From Bryobacterales bacterium (lineage in GTDB: Bacteria > Acidobacteriota > Terriglobia > Bryobacterales > Bryobacteraceae), in assembly GCA_020852175.1 (NCBI GenBank), contig JADZBH010000016.1:248001-312000 (forward strand): a stretch of DNA of 64,000 nt, given 5' to 3'. Below, one piece after another: positions 25,604 to 33,495 of this stretch. Numbering within the stretch: position 1 is the first letter of the stretch; the number at the start of each line of letters is the position of its first letter. Below the pieces are notes generated by a model. That model saw only the letters and a program-made list of their open reading frames with translations. It was not told where the DNA came from and searched no databases. Position numbers and translations under genes: made by a program.

Positions 25604-26374
25604 CTACCGATAGGTCAGCAATGCCCGCTCTCCCAGGTGCGGTGTCGCGTTGAAGACACTCATCGTGAACCGCGCGCCGTCAAACAGAAACTCCGAAAAC
25701 GCCGCATTGCGTGTCATCCAGGTCAAGTCGAGCGTCGCCTTGCCGGGCAGCCCCAACGCATACTGCACAGCCGCTGCCGACGGTCCGCCCGAGGTGAACA
25801 CCACCGTCGAGCCGCCTTGCGGCGTCGCCCGCCTCGCCTCGCCCAGCGCCTTGTGAACACGCGCCGTGAACTCATCCCAAGTGCCCACCTCCGCGTCGGC
25901 CACCTCGCCGGCCAGCCATCGCGCCGTCACCTCCTGAATCAGCAGGTCCAGAGCCCGCTCCTTCCCCGCCGCCTCGGAGGCCGTCTCGAAGTCCTCCACC
26001 CACTGCCGGATGTGCTCATGCCGCTCGGCGAGTTGCGGTGTGAAGTTTCGCACAACGGGTTCGGCGGGAAACTCATCCAACTCCTCCAGCACCACCGGAG
26101 CGGGCCACTCACGCCCAGCCTCGTGAAGCACCTCGCCCACGATTGCCGCAGTGTCCTTCTGGCGCACCCGCGGGCCCGTGAACACGCGCTCGAACCGGGC
26201 GCCCATGCGCACCCAATATTCGCCCAGAAGCCGCGCCTGCCGCCGCCCCAACGGAGACAGCTCATCGTAGTTCTTCGCCAGGTAACTGGCCTGCCCGTGC
26301 CGCACCACCGTCAGCCGCGCCATGTCGTGAATGTGTCCCCCCTGCCCGCCATTCCGCGCTCCATTGCCCGTCAT
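25604..26374 (-). CDS. Histidine phosphatase family protein
   Basis: A phosphoglycerate-mutase-like hydrolase with the catalytic RHGQA near its start, an LSPLGRRQARLL motif, and a second-half TSGGPSAAAV where many members have the catalytic His (here GG-P replaces it, a feature of some phosphatase subgroups). Substrate unknown. Two starts are plausible: ATG 26374, which overlaps the upstream stop as ATGA (256 residues), and ATG 26323, giving the compact MARLTVVRHG start (239 residues) usual in the family; GGGGGA precedes the latter. It forms a two-gene operon with the D-aminoacylase. Confidence 0.8.
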   Translation of the reverse strand: MTGNGARNGGQGGHIHDMARLTVVRHGQASYLAKNYDELSPLGRRQARLLGEYWVRMGARFERVFTGPRVRQKDTAAIVGEVLHEAGREWPAPVVLEELDEFPAEPVVRNFTPQLAERHEHIRQWVEDFETASEAAGKERALDLLIQEVTARWLAGEVADAEVGTWDEFTARVHKALGEARRATPQGGSTVVFTSGGPSAAAVQYALGLPGKATLDLTWMTRNAAFSEFLFDGARFTMSVFNATPHLGERALLTYR

Positions 26375-27960
26375 TGCTTCACACTCCCGGCATAGCCAGG
26401 CCCGGTCAGCACGTGCCCGGGCCGCGCCGCCGTCACTTTGCCGTCCAAAATCACCGCTTTTCCGTTCACAAATACATGCCGGAAGCCCACCGCGTACGAG
26501 TGCGGCCGCGTGTAAGTCGCCGTGTCGCCCGCCATCGTTGGATCGAACACCGCGATGTCGGCCTTCATGCCGGGCCGCAACAGTCCCCGGTCGCGCAACC
26601 CGAACCGCGCCGCTGGCAGCGACGACATCTTCCTCACGGCATCTTCCAGCGAAATCGTCTTCCGTTCCCGCACGTAGCGCCCCAGCACGCGCGCGAACGC
26701 TCCATAGCTGCGCGGGTGTGGCATGGTCCGCCCTGGCGCGAGCAGCTCGCCATCACTGGCGATCATCGTGTACGGCGCTCGCAGAAAACGCTCCACGTCG
26801 GCTTCGTCCATGGCGTGATACACCGCCGAACAACCGCCCTTCATTTGGATCTCGATCGCCGTTTCGGCCGCGTTCTCCAGCGATGGCTCGCGCCCTGCCT
26901 CCCGCGTCAATTCGGCCAGCGACTTCCCGGCCAGCCCCGGATCGAACCCGCACGCCGCCATCACCACGTTCCGGGCATCGCCCGCCCCCCGCCCGTCCCG
27001 CAGCGCCAGCACGATCTCCGCCTTGATCTTCGCCCGCGACTCCGGCGCCACCAGCCGCTCCCGCAGCGCCTTCGCCCCTCCGGCCATCGACCATTGCGGG
27101 AACATCGCCGCGGTGCCCGTCGAAGACGCCGTATAGGGATACAGATCCAGCGTGGCATCCACACCCCGCCGCCGCGCTTCATCCACAATCTCCAGCACCT
27201 TTGTGCTCCACCCCCACTGCTTCCGCCCGACCACCTTCACGTGCGTCTGCTGCGTCGGCAATCCGCCCTCCTCGCCAATCCGCACCGTTTCCCGCGCCGA
27301 GTCCAGCACGCCTTCGGCTTCGTTCCGCACATGCGAGGTGTGGATGCCGCCATAGGCCGCCACCACCTTCGCCAGTTCGATGACCTCCTCCACGGGCGCG
27401 TAGTTGCCGGGCACATAAAAAAGTCCCGTGGACATGCCGAACGCTCCGTCGAGCATCGCCTGCCGCACGATTTCTTTCATTTTCCGGATCTCGACTTCGG
27501 TTGCCTTCCGATTCTGGGAGCCCATCACGGCGCTGCGCACGCTTCCGTGGCCCACCATCATCCCGAAGTTCACCGCCGCTGGCGCGGCGCGCACACGGTC
27601 GAGGAACGGCTGCAATGGGACAGGCGAACCGCCATCCGGCCCTTCGATCAGCGTCGTGATGCCCTGGCGCGTTGAACTCTCCGCCGACGGCACATCGAAT
27701 ATGCCGCGCCGTCCGTGCGAGTGGGTATCGACAAAGCCAGGCGACACGGCCAGCCCGCGCGCGTCAATCGTTTGCGCCGATGCGTGCGGAGGCAGCTTCC
27801 CCATTGCCGCGATCGTATCGCCCCGAATCGCGATATCGCCAACAAACCACGGGTTTCCCGTGCCGTCGTAGATGTGTCCGTTCCGGATCACCAGGTCGTA
27901 GGGAAGGGTTTGCCCGCTGGCGATCGCAAGGCATGTGAAAAGCGCGGAGAGCAGGCGCAC
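26371..27960 (-). CDS. N-acyl-D-amino-acid deacylase (D-aminoacylase), secreted
   Basis: A 529-residue amidohydrolase with a signal peptide (first 16 residues, ALFTCLAIASGQ). Family signs are DLVIRNGHIYDGTGNP, the metal motif DTHSHGR, the second-metal SHVRNEAEG and the late IASDGELL with the catalytic Asp, then ARFGLRDRG and KADIAVFDP. It hydrolyses N-acyl-D-amino acids or related D-amino compounds, perhaps from peptidoglycan debris. The start is GTG 27960, preceded at 6 bases by a TAGAAT box on the same strand. Confidence 0.88.
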   Translation of the reverse strand: MRLLSALFTCLAIASGQTLPYDLVIRNGHIYDGTGNPWFVGDIAIRGDTIAAMGKLPPHASAQTIDARGLAVSPGFVDTHSHGRRGIFDVPSAESSTRQGITTLIEGPDGGSPVPLQPFLDRVRAAPAAVNFGMMVGHGSVRSAVMGSQNRKATEVEIRKMKEIVRQAMLDGAFGMSTGLFYVPGNYAPVEEVIELAKVVAAYGGIHTSHVRNEAEGVLDSARETVRIGEEGGLPTQQTHVKVVGRKQWGWSTKVLEIVDEARRRGVDATLDLYPYTASSTGTAAMFPQWSMAGGAKALRERLVAPESRAKIKAEIVLALRDGRGAGDARNVVMAACGFDPGLAGKSLAELTREAGREPSLENAAETAIEIQMKGGCSAVYHAMDEADVERFLRAPYTMIASDGELLAPGRTMPHPRSYGAFARVLGRYVRERKTISLEDAVRKMSSLPAARFGLRDRGLLRPGMKADIAVFDPTMAGDTATYTRPHSYAVGFRHVFVNGKAVILDGKVTAARPGHVLTGPGYAGSVKQ

Positions 27961-27966
27961 GAAACC

Positions 27967-27972
27967 ATTCTA
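27967..27972 (-). promoter_or_regulatory. TAGAAT box, 6 bases before GTG 27960
   Basis: A near-consensus -10 hexamer that would place the transcription start at or beside the GTG of the D-aminoacylase gene. No ribosome-binding site is seen between them. Confidence 0.4.
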
Positions 27973-28030
27973 TCCGTCCCTTGCGGCCAGGCTTGCGCAC
28001 ACGCACCGCGCAGGGCGCACCATTGGGAAC

Positions 28031-28062
28031 GAACTACACAAGGGGTGTGACGGAACTACACA
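28031..28062. repeat. Two GAACTACACA direct repeats, 22 bases apart
   Basis: Copies at 28031-28040 and 28053-28062, centre spacing 22 bases or about two helical turns, upstream of the D-aminoacylase start. The spacing suits two protomers of a regulator binding on one DNA face; no regulator gene is adjacent. Confidence 0.35.
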
Positions 28063-28079
28063 GGGCTGGACGCGCGCGC

Positions 28080-28184
28080 TTACCGGTTGGTCTTCGGAGA
28101 AGAAGACAGCATCGCCAGGAAAAGCCCCAGAATCAAGAACCCCGCGATTATGGCTGAGATCATCATGGCCGCTTGAACTCCCAT
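28080..28184 (-). CDS. Possible 34-residue membrane micropeptide
   Basis: An ATG-to-TAA frame of 34 codons encoding a short N terminus, a hydrophobic helix (residues about 7-26, rich in Ile, Leu, Ala, Gly, Met) and a polar tail ending SSSPKTNR. It looks like a single-span membrane peptide, but there is no convincing ribosome site (upstream GAATCGCTAA only) and such short frames arise by chance. Reported as a candidate only. Confidence 0.3.
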   Translation of the reverse strand: MGVQAAMMISAIIAGFLILGLFLAMLSSSPKTNR

Positions 28185-28336
28185 TTAGCGATTCTTATTG
28201 CATTCGATGTGCCAAGCCCGCGCCCGGTTGCATCGATCTGTCCCGGCTACCTGCGCCGCTATTCCTATCGGCGCTCCCTCTCTACTCCAATAGGCGATTT
28301 CCGCCGCCAGACGGGATCAACGATCCAAATTTTTGA

Positions 28337-28342
28337 TACGGT
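28337..28342 (+). promoter_or_regulatory. TACGGT box, 6 bases before larA start
   Basis: A TANNNT hexamer just before ATG 28349, at the same spacing as the other leaderless-type boxes of the window, though GC-rich and therefore weaker. Confidence 0.25.
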
Positions 28343-28348
28343 GGCGGC

Positions 28349-29632
28349 ATGCAGGTGAATTTCGCATTCGGCAAGTCGGGTCTTTCCCTGAACCTCCCCT
28401 CGGGGTTTGACTATAGGCTGCTGGAAGCGCGGTCAGCCTCGCCTCTCGGCGATTGGCAGTCCGCCATCGAGCACGCTCTTGATCACCCCATCGCAGGCCC
28501 GCCGCTCTCCGTGATCGCCTCCGGACAACGCACGGCCGCCATCAGCGTCTGCGACATCACGCGACCTGCCCCCAACCGGCTCGTTTTACCCGCCGTGCTC
28601 TCCCGCCTGGAAGCCGCCGGCATCCCGCGCGAGGGCATCACCATCCTGATCGCCACCGGACTCCACCGTCCGGCCACGGCCGGCGAGATCCGGGAGATCA
28701 CCGGCCCCGAGATCGCCGCCTCTTACCGCGTTGAAAATCATTTCGCCCGGAACCCCGGCGGCCACCGCTACCTGGGCGGTACCTCCACGGGCACGCCGGT
28801 TTACATCGACGAACGCTTCGTCTCGGCCGGCGTCCGCGTCACGCTTGGGTTCATCGAGCCCCATCTGATGCTCGGCTACTCCGGCGGCCGCAAACTGGTG
28901 GCCCCCGGTCTCGCCGCCCAGGAGACCATCAAGGTGCTCCACAGCCCACGCTTCATGCGCGACCCCCGGACACACGAAGGCTCCATCGCGGGCAATCCTC
29001 TGCACAAGGAACTGCTGGAAATCGCCGCCATGGCCGGTCACCAGTTCATGATCGACGTCTCGCTCACGCGCACGCGCGAAATCGCTGGTGTGTTCGCCGG
29101 GTCTCCGGTCGAGGCCCACGCCGCTGGCGTCAACTTCGTCTCCCAGGTCCTGCTGGAGAGGCTCGATGCTCCCGTGGACGCCGTCATCACCACGGCGGCC
29201 GGCTATCCGCTGGACCTTACCTTCTACCAGGCCATCAAGGGGCTCACCGCCGCCCAGCACATCGTCAAACCCGGTGGCCGCATCCTGCTTCTGGCCTCCT
29301 GCGACGAGGGACCCGGCGCCGAGGAGTTCCGCGCCATGCTCCAAACCACGGCGGACGCCGGCGGCTTCCTCGATGCCATCGCCACCGCGCCGGTGGCCGT
29401 CGATCAATGGCAACTGGAAAAACTTGCCCTTGTGACACGCCGAGCCGCTCTCTTCTTCTACGTTCCGGGTCTGCCGGCGGGCTACTATCCTTCGCTCTGG
29501 GGCCGCGCTTACGAAACCGCGACGGCCGCGTTGGCCGCAACGCTCGATGGACTGCCTTCCGGCGCCCGCGTCGCCCTCATCCCGGAAGGCCCTTATGTCC
29601 TGGCGAAGGTCGAAGCGGCGATGACGGTCTGA
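28349..29632 (+). CDS. larA: Nickel-dependent lactate racemase LarA
   Basis: A 427-residue LarA-family racemase using the nickel-pincer nucleotide. All cofactor residues are present with a constant offset of two from the Lactiplantibacillus numbering: His106 in TGLHRPAT, His172 and Lys182 in EPHLMLGYSGGRKLV, and His198 in KVLHSPRF. Lys182 is the residue that carries the thioamide-linked cofactor. The neighbouring lldP permease supports lactate as substrate, although LarA homologues racemise other 2-hydroxyacids too. Cofactor synthesis needs LarB, LarC and LarE; only larE is in this window (61208). lldP follows after 70 bases. Confidence 0.92.
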   Translation: MQVNFAFGKSGLSLNLPSGFDYRLLEARSASPLGDWQSAIEHALDHPIAGPPLSVIASGQRTAAISVCDITRPAPNRLVLPAVLSRLEAAGIPREGITILIATGLHRPATAGEIREITGPEIAASYRVENHFARNPGGHRYLGGTSTGTPVYIDERFVSAGVRVTLGFIEPHLMLGYSGGRKLVAPGLAAQETIKVLHSPRFMRDPRTHEGSIAGNPLHKELLEIAAMAGHQFMIDVSLTRTREIAGVFAGSPVEAHAAGVNFVSQVLLERLDAPVDAVITTAAGYPLDLTFYQAIKGLTAAQHIVKPGGRILLLASCDEGPGAEEFRAMLQTTADAGGFLDAIATAPVAVDQWQLEKLALVTRRAALFFYVPGLPAGYYPSLWGRAYETATAALAATLDGLPSGARVALIPEGPYVLAKVEAAMTV

Positions 29633-29702
29633 CTGGCTCTGTTCGCCTGCCGCTTTTCGCCAGGGACTGCGTGACAATCTCGTATAAACTATCCGCTACG
29701 CC

Positions 29703-31316
29703 ATGTGGCCTCATCACTACACTCCTGTCGCCGAGAGTTTGGCACTGTCTTCCGTTTGCGCGGCCCTGCCCATCTTTGTATTGCTCGTCATGATCGGCAT
29801 CCTGCGCAAGCCCGCCTGGATCGCCGCCCTCGCCGGACTCGCCGGCGCTCTCGCCGTCGCCCTCTTCGTCTATGGCATGCCCGCCGGAACCGCGTTTGCC
29901 TCCGTCCTGTACGGCGCCTCCTTCGGACTGTTCCCCATCGGCTGGATCGTCTACTGGGCCATCGTTTTGTACCGCATCACCGTCGAGACGGGCAACTTTG
30001 AAATCATCAAGGACTCCATCGGCGGACTCACAGAGGATCGCCGTCTGCAGGCGATGCTGATCGCCTTCGCCCTGGGCGCGTTCATCGAAGGAGCGGCCGG
30101 GTTCGGCACGCCTGTCGCCGTAGCCGCCGCCATGCTCACGGGGCTCGGATTCTCGCCCTTCTATGCCGCCTCCATCTGCCTGCTGGCCAACACCGCGCCG
30201 GTCGCCTTCGGCTCCATCGGCATTCCCGTCGTCACCCTGGCAGGCATCACCTCGCTGCCTGTGAACGAACTCAGCGCCTGGGTGGGGCGCATCTGCGCGC
30301 CGGTCTCCGTCTTCATCCCGGCCTATCTCGTGATGGTCATGGGCGGCATGCGCGCCTTGAAGGGCGTGCTCCCGGCTGCCATCCTGTGCGGCACGGCCTT
30401 CGCCGGAACGCAGTTCTACGTCTCCAACTACATCGGACCGCAGCTCACCGACATCCTCGCCGCGCTGGCCTCCATCATCGTCATGGTGGCCCTGCTGAAG
30501 GTGTGGAAACCCTCCGACACGTTTCATCTCACCGAAGAGAGCAGCCCGCAGTTGAAACCCGCTCCCCATGGCGCCGGGCGCACGCTGCTGGCCTGGTCGC
30601 CTTATCTCTTCCTCGTCTTCTTCGTACTCCTGTGGGGCCAGAAGCCCGTGCAGGAGATCCTGAACGCCGCCACCGCCAAGTTCCCCTGGCCCGGACTCCA
30701 CGGCATGGTGCAACGCATGCCGCCCGTGGTGGCCGCGCCCGCGCCCTATGCCGCCGAGTACACCTTCAACTTCCTGAGCGCCGCCGGATCGGCCTGCATG
30801 TTCGCCACGCTCGCCTCCATGCTCGTTCTACGCGTCTCCATCGGGAAATATGCCGGCATCCTGGTGGCCGTGGGCAAACAACTCTTCTTCTCCATGGTCA
30901 CCGTCGCCGCCGTGCTGGGACTCGCTTTTCTCATGAACTACTGCGGCGCCACATCCACGCTCGGCCTCGCCTTCGCCGCCACCGGCGCCGCCTTCCCCTT
31001 CTTCAGCGCCATGCTCGGCTGGCTTGGCGTCTTCCTCACCGGCAGCGACACCTCGGCCAACGCCCTGTTCGGCAACCTGCAGGTGGTTACCGCCAACCGT
31101 CTTGGACTCGACCCCGTCCTGATGGCCGCCGCCAACTCCTCCGGAGGTGTCATGGGCAAGATGATTTCGCTGCAATCCATCGCCGTCGCCGCCGCGGCCA
31201 CCTCCATGCAGCCCTCCGACGAGTCGCGCCTGTTCCGCTTCACCCTCCGCCACAGCATCTTCCTGGCCAGCGTGCTCGGCGTCATTACGTTCATTTATGC
31301 TTCCATGCAGAAGTAG
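29703..31316 (+). CDS. lldP: L-lactate permease
   Basis: A 537-residue polytopic inner membrane transporter of the LctP family, about 13 helices, importing lactate or glycolate with protons. Family motifs include FGLFPIGWIVYWAI, the strongly conserved EGAAGFGTPVAVAAAM, TAPVAFGSIGIP, and the late GSDTSANALFGNLQ. It lies 70 bases after larA in the same direction, giving a lactate uptake/racemisation pair; no lactate dehydrogenase gene is near. ATG 29703 is used. The 3' end is followed 31 bases later by the dipeptidase. Confidence 0.95.
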   Translation: MWPHHYTPVAESLALSSVCAALPIFVLLVMIGILRKPAWIAALAGLAGALAVALFVYGMPAGTAFASVLYGASFGLFPIGWIVYWAIVLYRITVETGNFEIIKDSIGGLTEDRRLQAMLIAFALGAFIEGAAGFGTPVAVAAAMLTGLGFSPFYAASICLLANTAPVAFGSIGIPVVTLAGITSLPVNELSAWVGRICAPVSVFIPAYLVMVMGGMRALKGVLPAAILCGTAFAGTQFYVSNYIGPQLTDILAALASIIVMVALLKVWKPSDTFHLTEESSPQLKPAPHGAGRTLLAWSPYLFLVFFVLLWGQKPVQEILNAATAKFPWPGLHGMVQRMPPVVAAPAPYAAEYTFNFLSAAGSACMFATLASMLVLRVSIGKYAGILVAVGKQLFFSMVTVAAVLGLAFLMNYCGATSTLGLAFAATGAAFPFFSAMLGWLGVFLTGSDTSANALFGNLQVVTANRLGLDPVLMAAANSSGGVMGKMISLQSIAVAAAATSMQPSDESRLFRFTLRHSIFLASVLGVITFIYASMQK

Positions 31317-31347
31317 CCGCGGTTCCGCGCCGCTCCTGGAGATTCGC

Positions 31348-32664
31348 TTGTCACGCACCACCCTCACGCTATGCCTCGCCGGACTTTCGGCGTTCTCCCT
31401 CTCCTTCGCCGCCGACGCCGCCCTGCTCGCCAAGGCCCGCGCCATTCACGGCCGCGTCCTTAAAATCGACACCCACAACGACATCACCCCGGCCAACTTC
31501 ACCGCCGATTGCAACTACACCATGCGTCTCGCCACGCAGGTGAACCTGCCGAAGATGGCCGACGGCGGCATGGACGCGGCCTTCCTGATCGTCTACACCG
31601 GCCAGGGACCTCTCACGGCCGAAGGCTACGGGAACGCGTACCGCCAGGCCATCGCCAAGTTCGACGCCATCCACCGGCTCACGGAAAAGATCGCCCCGGA
31701 CCAGATCGGCCTGGCGCTGACGCCCGCTGGCGTCATTGCACTCCACAGACAGGGCAAGCGCGCCGCCGTCATCGGCATCGAAAACGGCTACTCCATCGGA
31801 ACCGATATCGGACGCGTACGCGAATTTTATGAGCGCGGCGGCCGTTACCTGTCGCTTGCCCACAACGGCAACTCGCAACTGGCCGACTCCAACACCGGCG
31901 AGCGCCAGGGCTACCTTTACAACAACGGCCTGTCGCCGCTGGGCCGCCAGGTGATCGCCGAAATGAACCGCCTTGGCATGATGGTCGATCTCTCCCATCC
32001 CTCCAAGGGGGCCAACCTGGAAGCCTTGCGCCTGTCGCGCGCGCCCGTCATCGCCTCCCATTCCGGCGTCCGCTCTCTTGCCCGCAGCAGCCGCAACATG
32101 GACGACGAACAACTGCTCGCCCTCAGGAAAAATGGCGGCGTCATCCAGATTGTCGGCTTCGGCCCGTATCTGAAGGACGAAACCCCAGGCCGCGCCGAGG
32201 CGCTGTCCAGGCTCCGCCGGGAAATGGGCTTGACTCGCACGCCGCCTGCGACAGGGAGGGCGGGGGCCCCGCGTCCCTGTCCCGTGGAAGACCCTTCGGC
32301 CGCGCCCGCTCCTTCTGCCGCGGATATGCTGCCGCCCGCCAAGCGGGAAGAGTACCGGAAGCGCCTGGCTGAAATCGACGGGAAGTATCCGCCCACCGCT
32401 CCGGCCAACGTCGCCGACCTGGTGAACCACATCGACTACGCCGTGCGGAAGATCGGCATCGAACACGTCGGCATCGCCTCGGATTTCGATGGCGGCGGAG
32501 GAATCGAAGGGTGGAACAGCGCCGCCGATGCATTCAACGTGACGCTGGAACTGGTGAAGCGCGGCTACACCGAATCGCGGATTGAAAAGCTGTGGGGCGG
32601 CAACCTGCTGCGAGTATGGGCTGAAGTGGAACGGACGGCCCAAAAGATCCAGGCCGGAAAGTAA
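31348..32664 (+). CDS. M19 membrane dipeptidase family protein, secreted
   Basis: A zinc dipeptidase of 438 residues related to renal dipeptidase. It has a signal peptide (about residues 1-23) and the metal ligands: His/Asp of DTHNDI, the bridging Glu in IENGYSI, His of LSHPSKG and of ASHSGVRSL, and Asp of ASDFDGGGG. A 60-residue proline/alanine-rich insertion lies near residues 290-340. It hydrolyses dipeptides, often with a D-residue. TTG 31348 is taken as start because CTGGAG lies 7 bases upstream and the signal peptide begins there; the frame from 31297 overlaps lldP. Confidence 0.9.
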   Translation: MSRTTLTLCLAGLSAFSLSFAADAALLAKARAIHGRVLKIDTHNDITPANFTADCNYTMRLATQVNLPKMADGGMDAAFLIVYTGQGPLTAEGYGNAYRQAIAKFDAIHRLTEKIAPDQIGLALTPAGVIALHRQGKRAAVIGIENGYSIGTDIGRVREFYERGGRYLSLAHNGNSQLADSNTGERQGYLYNNGLSPLGRQVIAEMNRLGMMVDLSHPSKGANLEALRLSRAPVIASHSGVRSLARSSRNMDDEQLLALRKNGGVIQIVGFGPYLKDETPGRAEALSRLRREMGLTRTPPATGRAGAPRPCPVEDPSAAPAPSAADMLPPAKREEYRKRLAEIDGKYPPTAPANVADLVNHIDYAVRKIGIEHVGIASDFDGGGGIEGWNSAADAFNVTLELVKRGYTESRIEKLWGGNLLRVWAEVERTAQKIQAGK

Positions 32665-32694
32665 CTGGGGCTGGCGCGCCCTCGCGCGGCGGCC

Positions 32695-33342
32695 TCAGTT
32701 CGCGTTCACGACGACGCTCGTCACCGAGCCTGCGCTCAAACGCACCGTGCCCACCGTGTGGCCTTTTTCCTGGTAGTACAGAACCTCTTGAATCTGGTTT
32801 CCTTCAGGGATAACCACCCGCGCCACGGGTGTCCCCAGGGATCCAAAAACATCCGCGCGACTGGCGCCTTCGGCGATATTGATCAATCGCTCCGGGGTGA
32901 TCGCCCGCCGCGCGGGAACTGCCGGCTGCGACAGCGTGAACTGCCGCAGCCAAATCGGCGTGGGCATCCAGTTGGATGCCTCCTCCGTTCTCGCCCTCAG
33001 CGCCAGGGAATTGCCAGGCGTTCTGTGCTTCCGGGCTGCTGCCTCCCTCTCAAGACGCAGCCGCTCGGCCTCCGCCGCCTGTCTCCTCCTTAGCGCTTGC
33101 ACCTCCTCATCGCTCAGTTCCAGCGTAGGAGGCTCCCCTCTATTGGCGGCCTTCCGAGCCGCCGCCGCGGTTTTTCCGAAGATCGCCGTGATGCCATTGC
33201 TCACGTGCTTCCCGGCCGCGGTCCCAGCCACCGTGCCCGCGCCCGCGGCAACGCCATCCTGCACCATCGACTGCCCTGCTGACTGGGTAGGAATCAGCCA
33301 GATCATGACCGTCGCGATTAGTACTGCGCTTGCCGTACGCAT
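32695..33342 (-). CDS. Secreted protein with BamE/SmpA-like C-terminal domain
   Basis: A 215-residue exported protein with a signal peptide to about residue 23, a Gly/Ala-rich stretch (about 31-46), a long charged helix rich in Glu, Arg and Ala (about 75-105), and a C-terminal domain of about 65 residues whose layout (GASRADVFGSLGTPVAR, then an EVLYYQEKG hairpin and VRLSAGSVTSVVV) resembles the SmpA/BamE fold. It may sit in the envelope as an assembly or scaffold factor. Convergent with the M19 gene. A TAGTAT box lies about 18 bases upstream of ATG 33342. Confidence 0.6.
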   Translation of the reverse strand: MRTASAVLIATVMIWLIPTQSAGQSMVQDGVAAGAGTVAGTAAGKHVSNGITAIFGKTAAAARKAANRGEPPTLELSDEEVQALRRRQAAEAERLRLEREAAARKHRTPGNSLALRARTEEASNWMPTPIWLRQFTLSQPAVPARRAITPERLINIAEGASRADVFGSLGTPVARVVIPEGNQIQEVLYYQEKGHTVGTVRLSAGSVTSVVVNAN

Positions 33343-33495
33343 GGGCTTCTCTTGTGTCTCATACTAAAGCCCCCGGACCGCCCCGCCTACTGGGTTTTCA
33401 CCTGAGCCAGCCCCATATCTTTCCTGATACGCCGGTACTACGCGCCTCCCCTCATGTGCGCCATCCCCCCAATCCTGTACACTGTTCAGTTTTGG

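Larger units (their letters stand above)
27961..28348. other. Intergenic region between D-aminoacylase and larA
   Basis: 388 bases without a recognisable large gene. It holds the TAGAAT box, two direct copies of GAACTACACA (28031 and 28053), a possible small minus-strand membrane peptide (28080-28184) and, at its right end, the larA promoter region with TACGGT at 28337. The plus-strand open frame 27935-28336 has no protein-like features and is not called. Confidence 0.5.

Noticed and set aside
27935..28336. A 133-codon plus-strand frame between D-aminoacylase and larA
   Set aside because: No ribosome site, no conserved motif, and it crosses the promoter regions of both neighbours.
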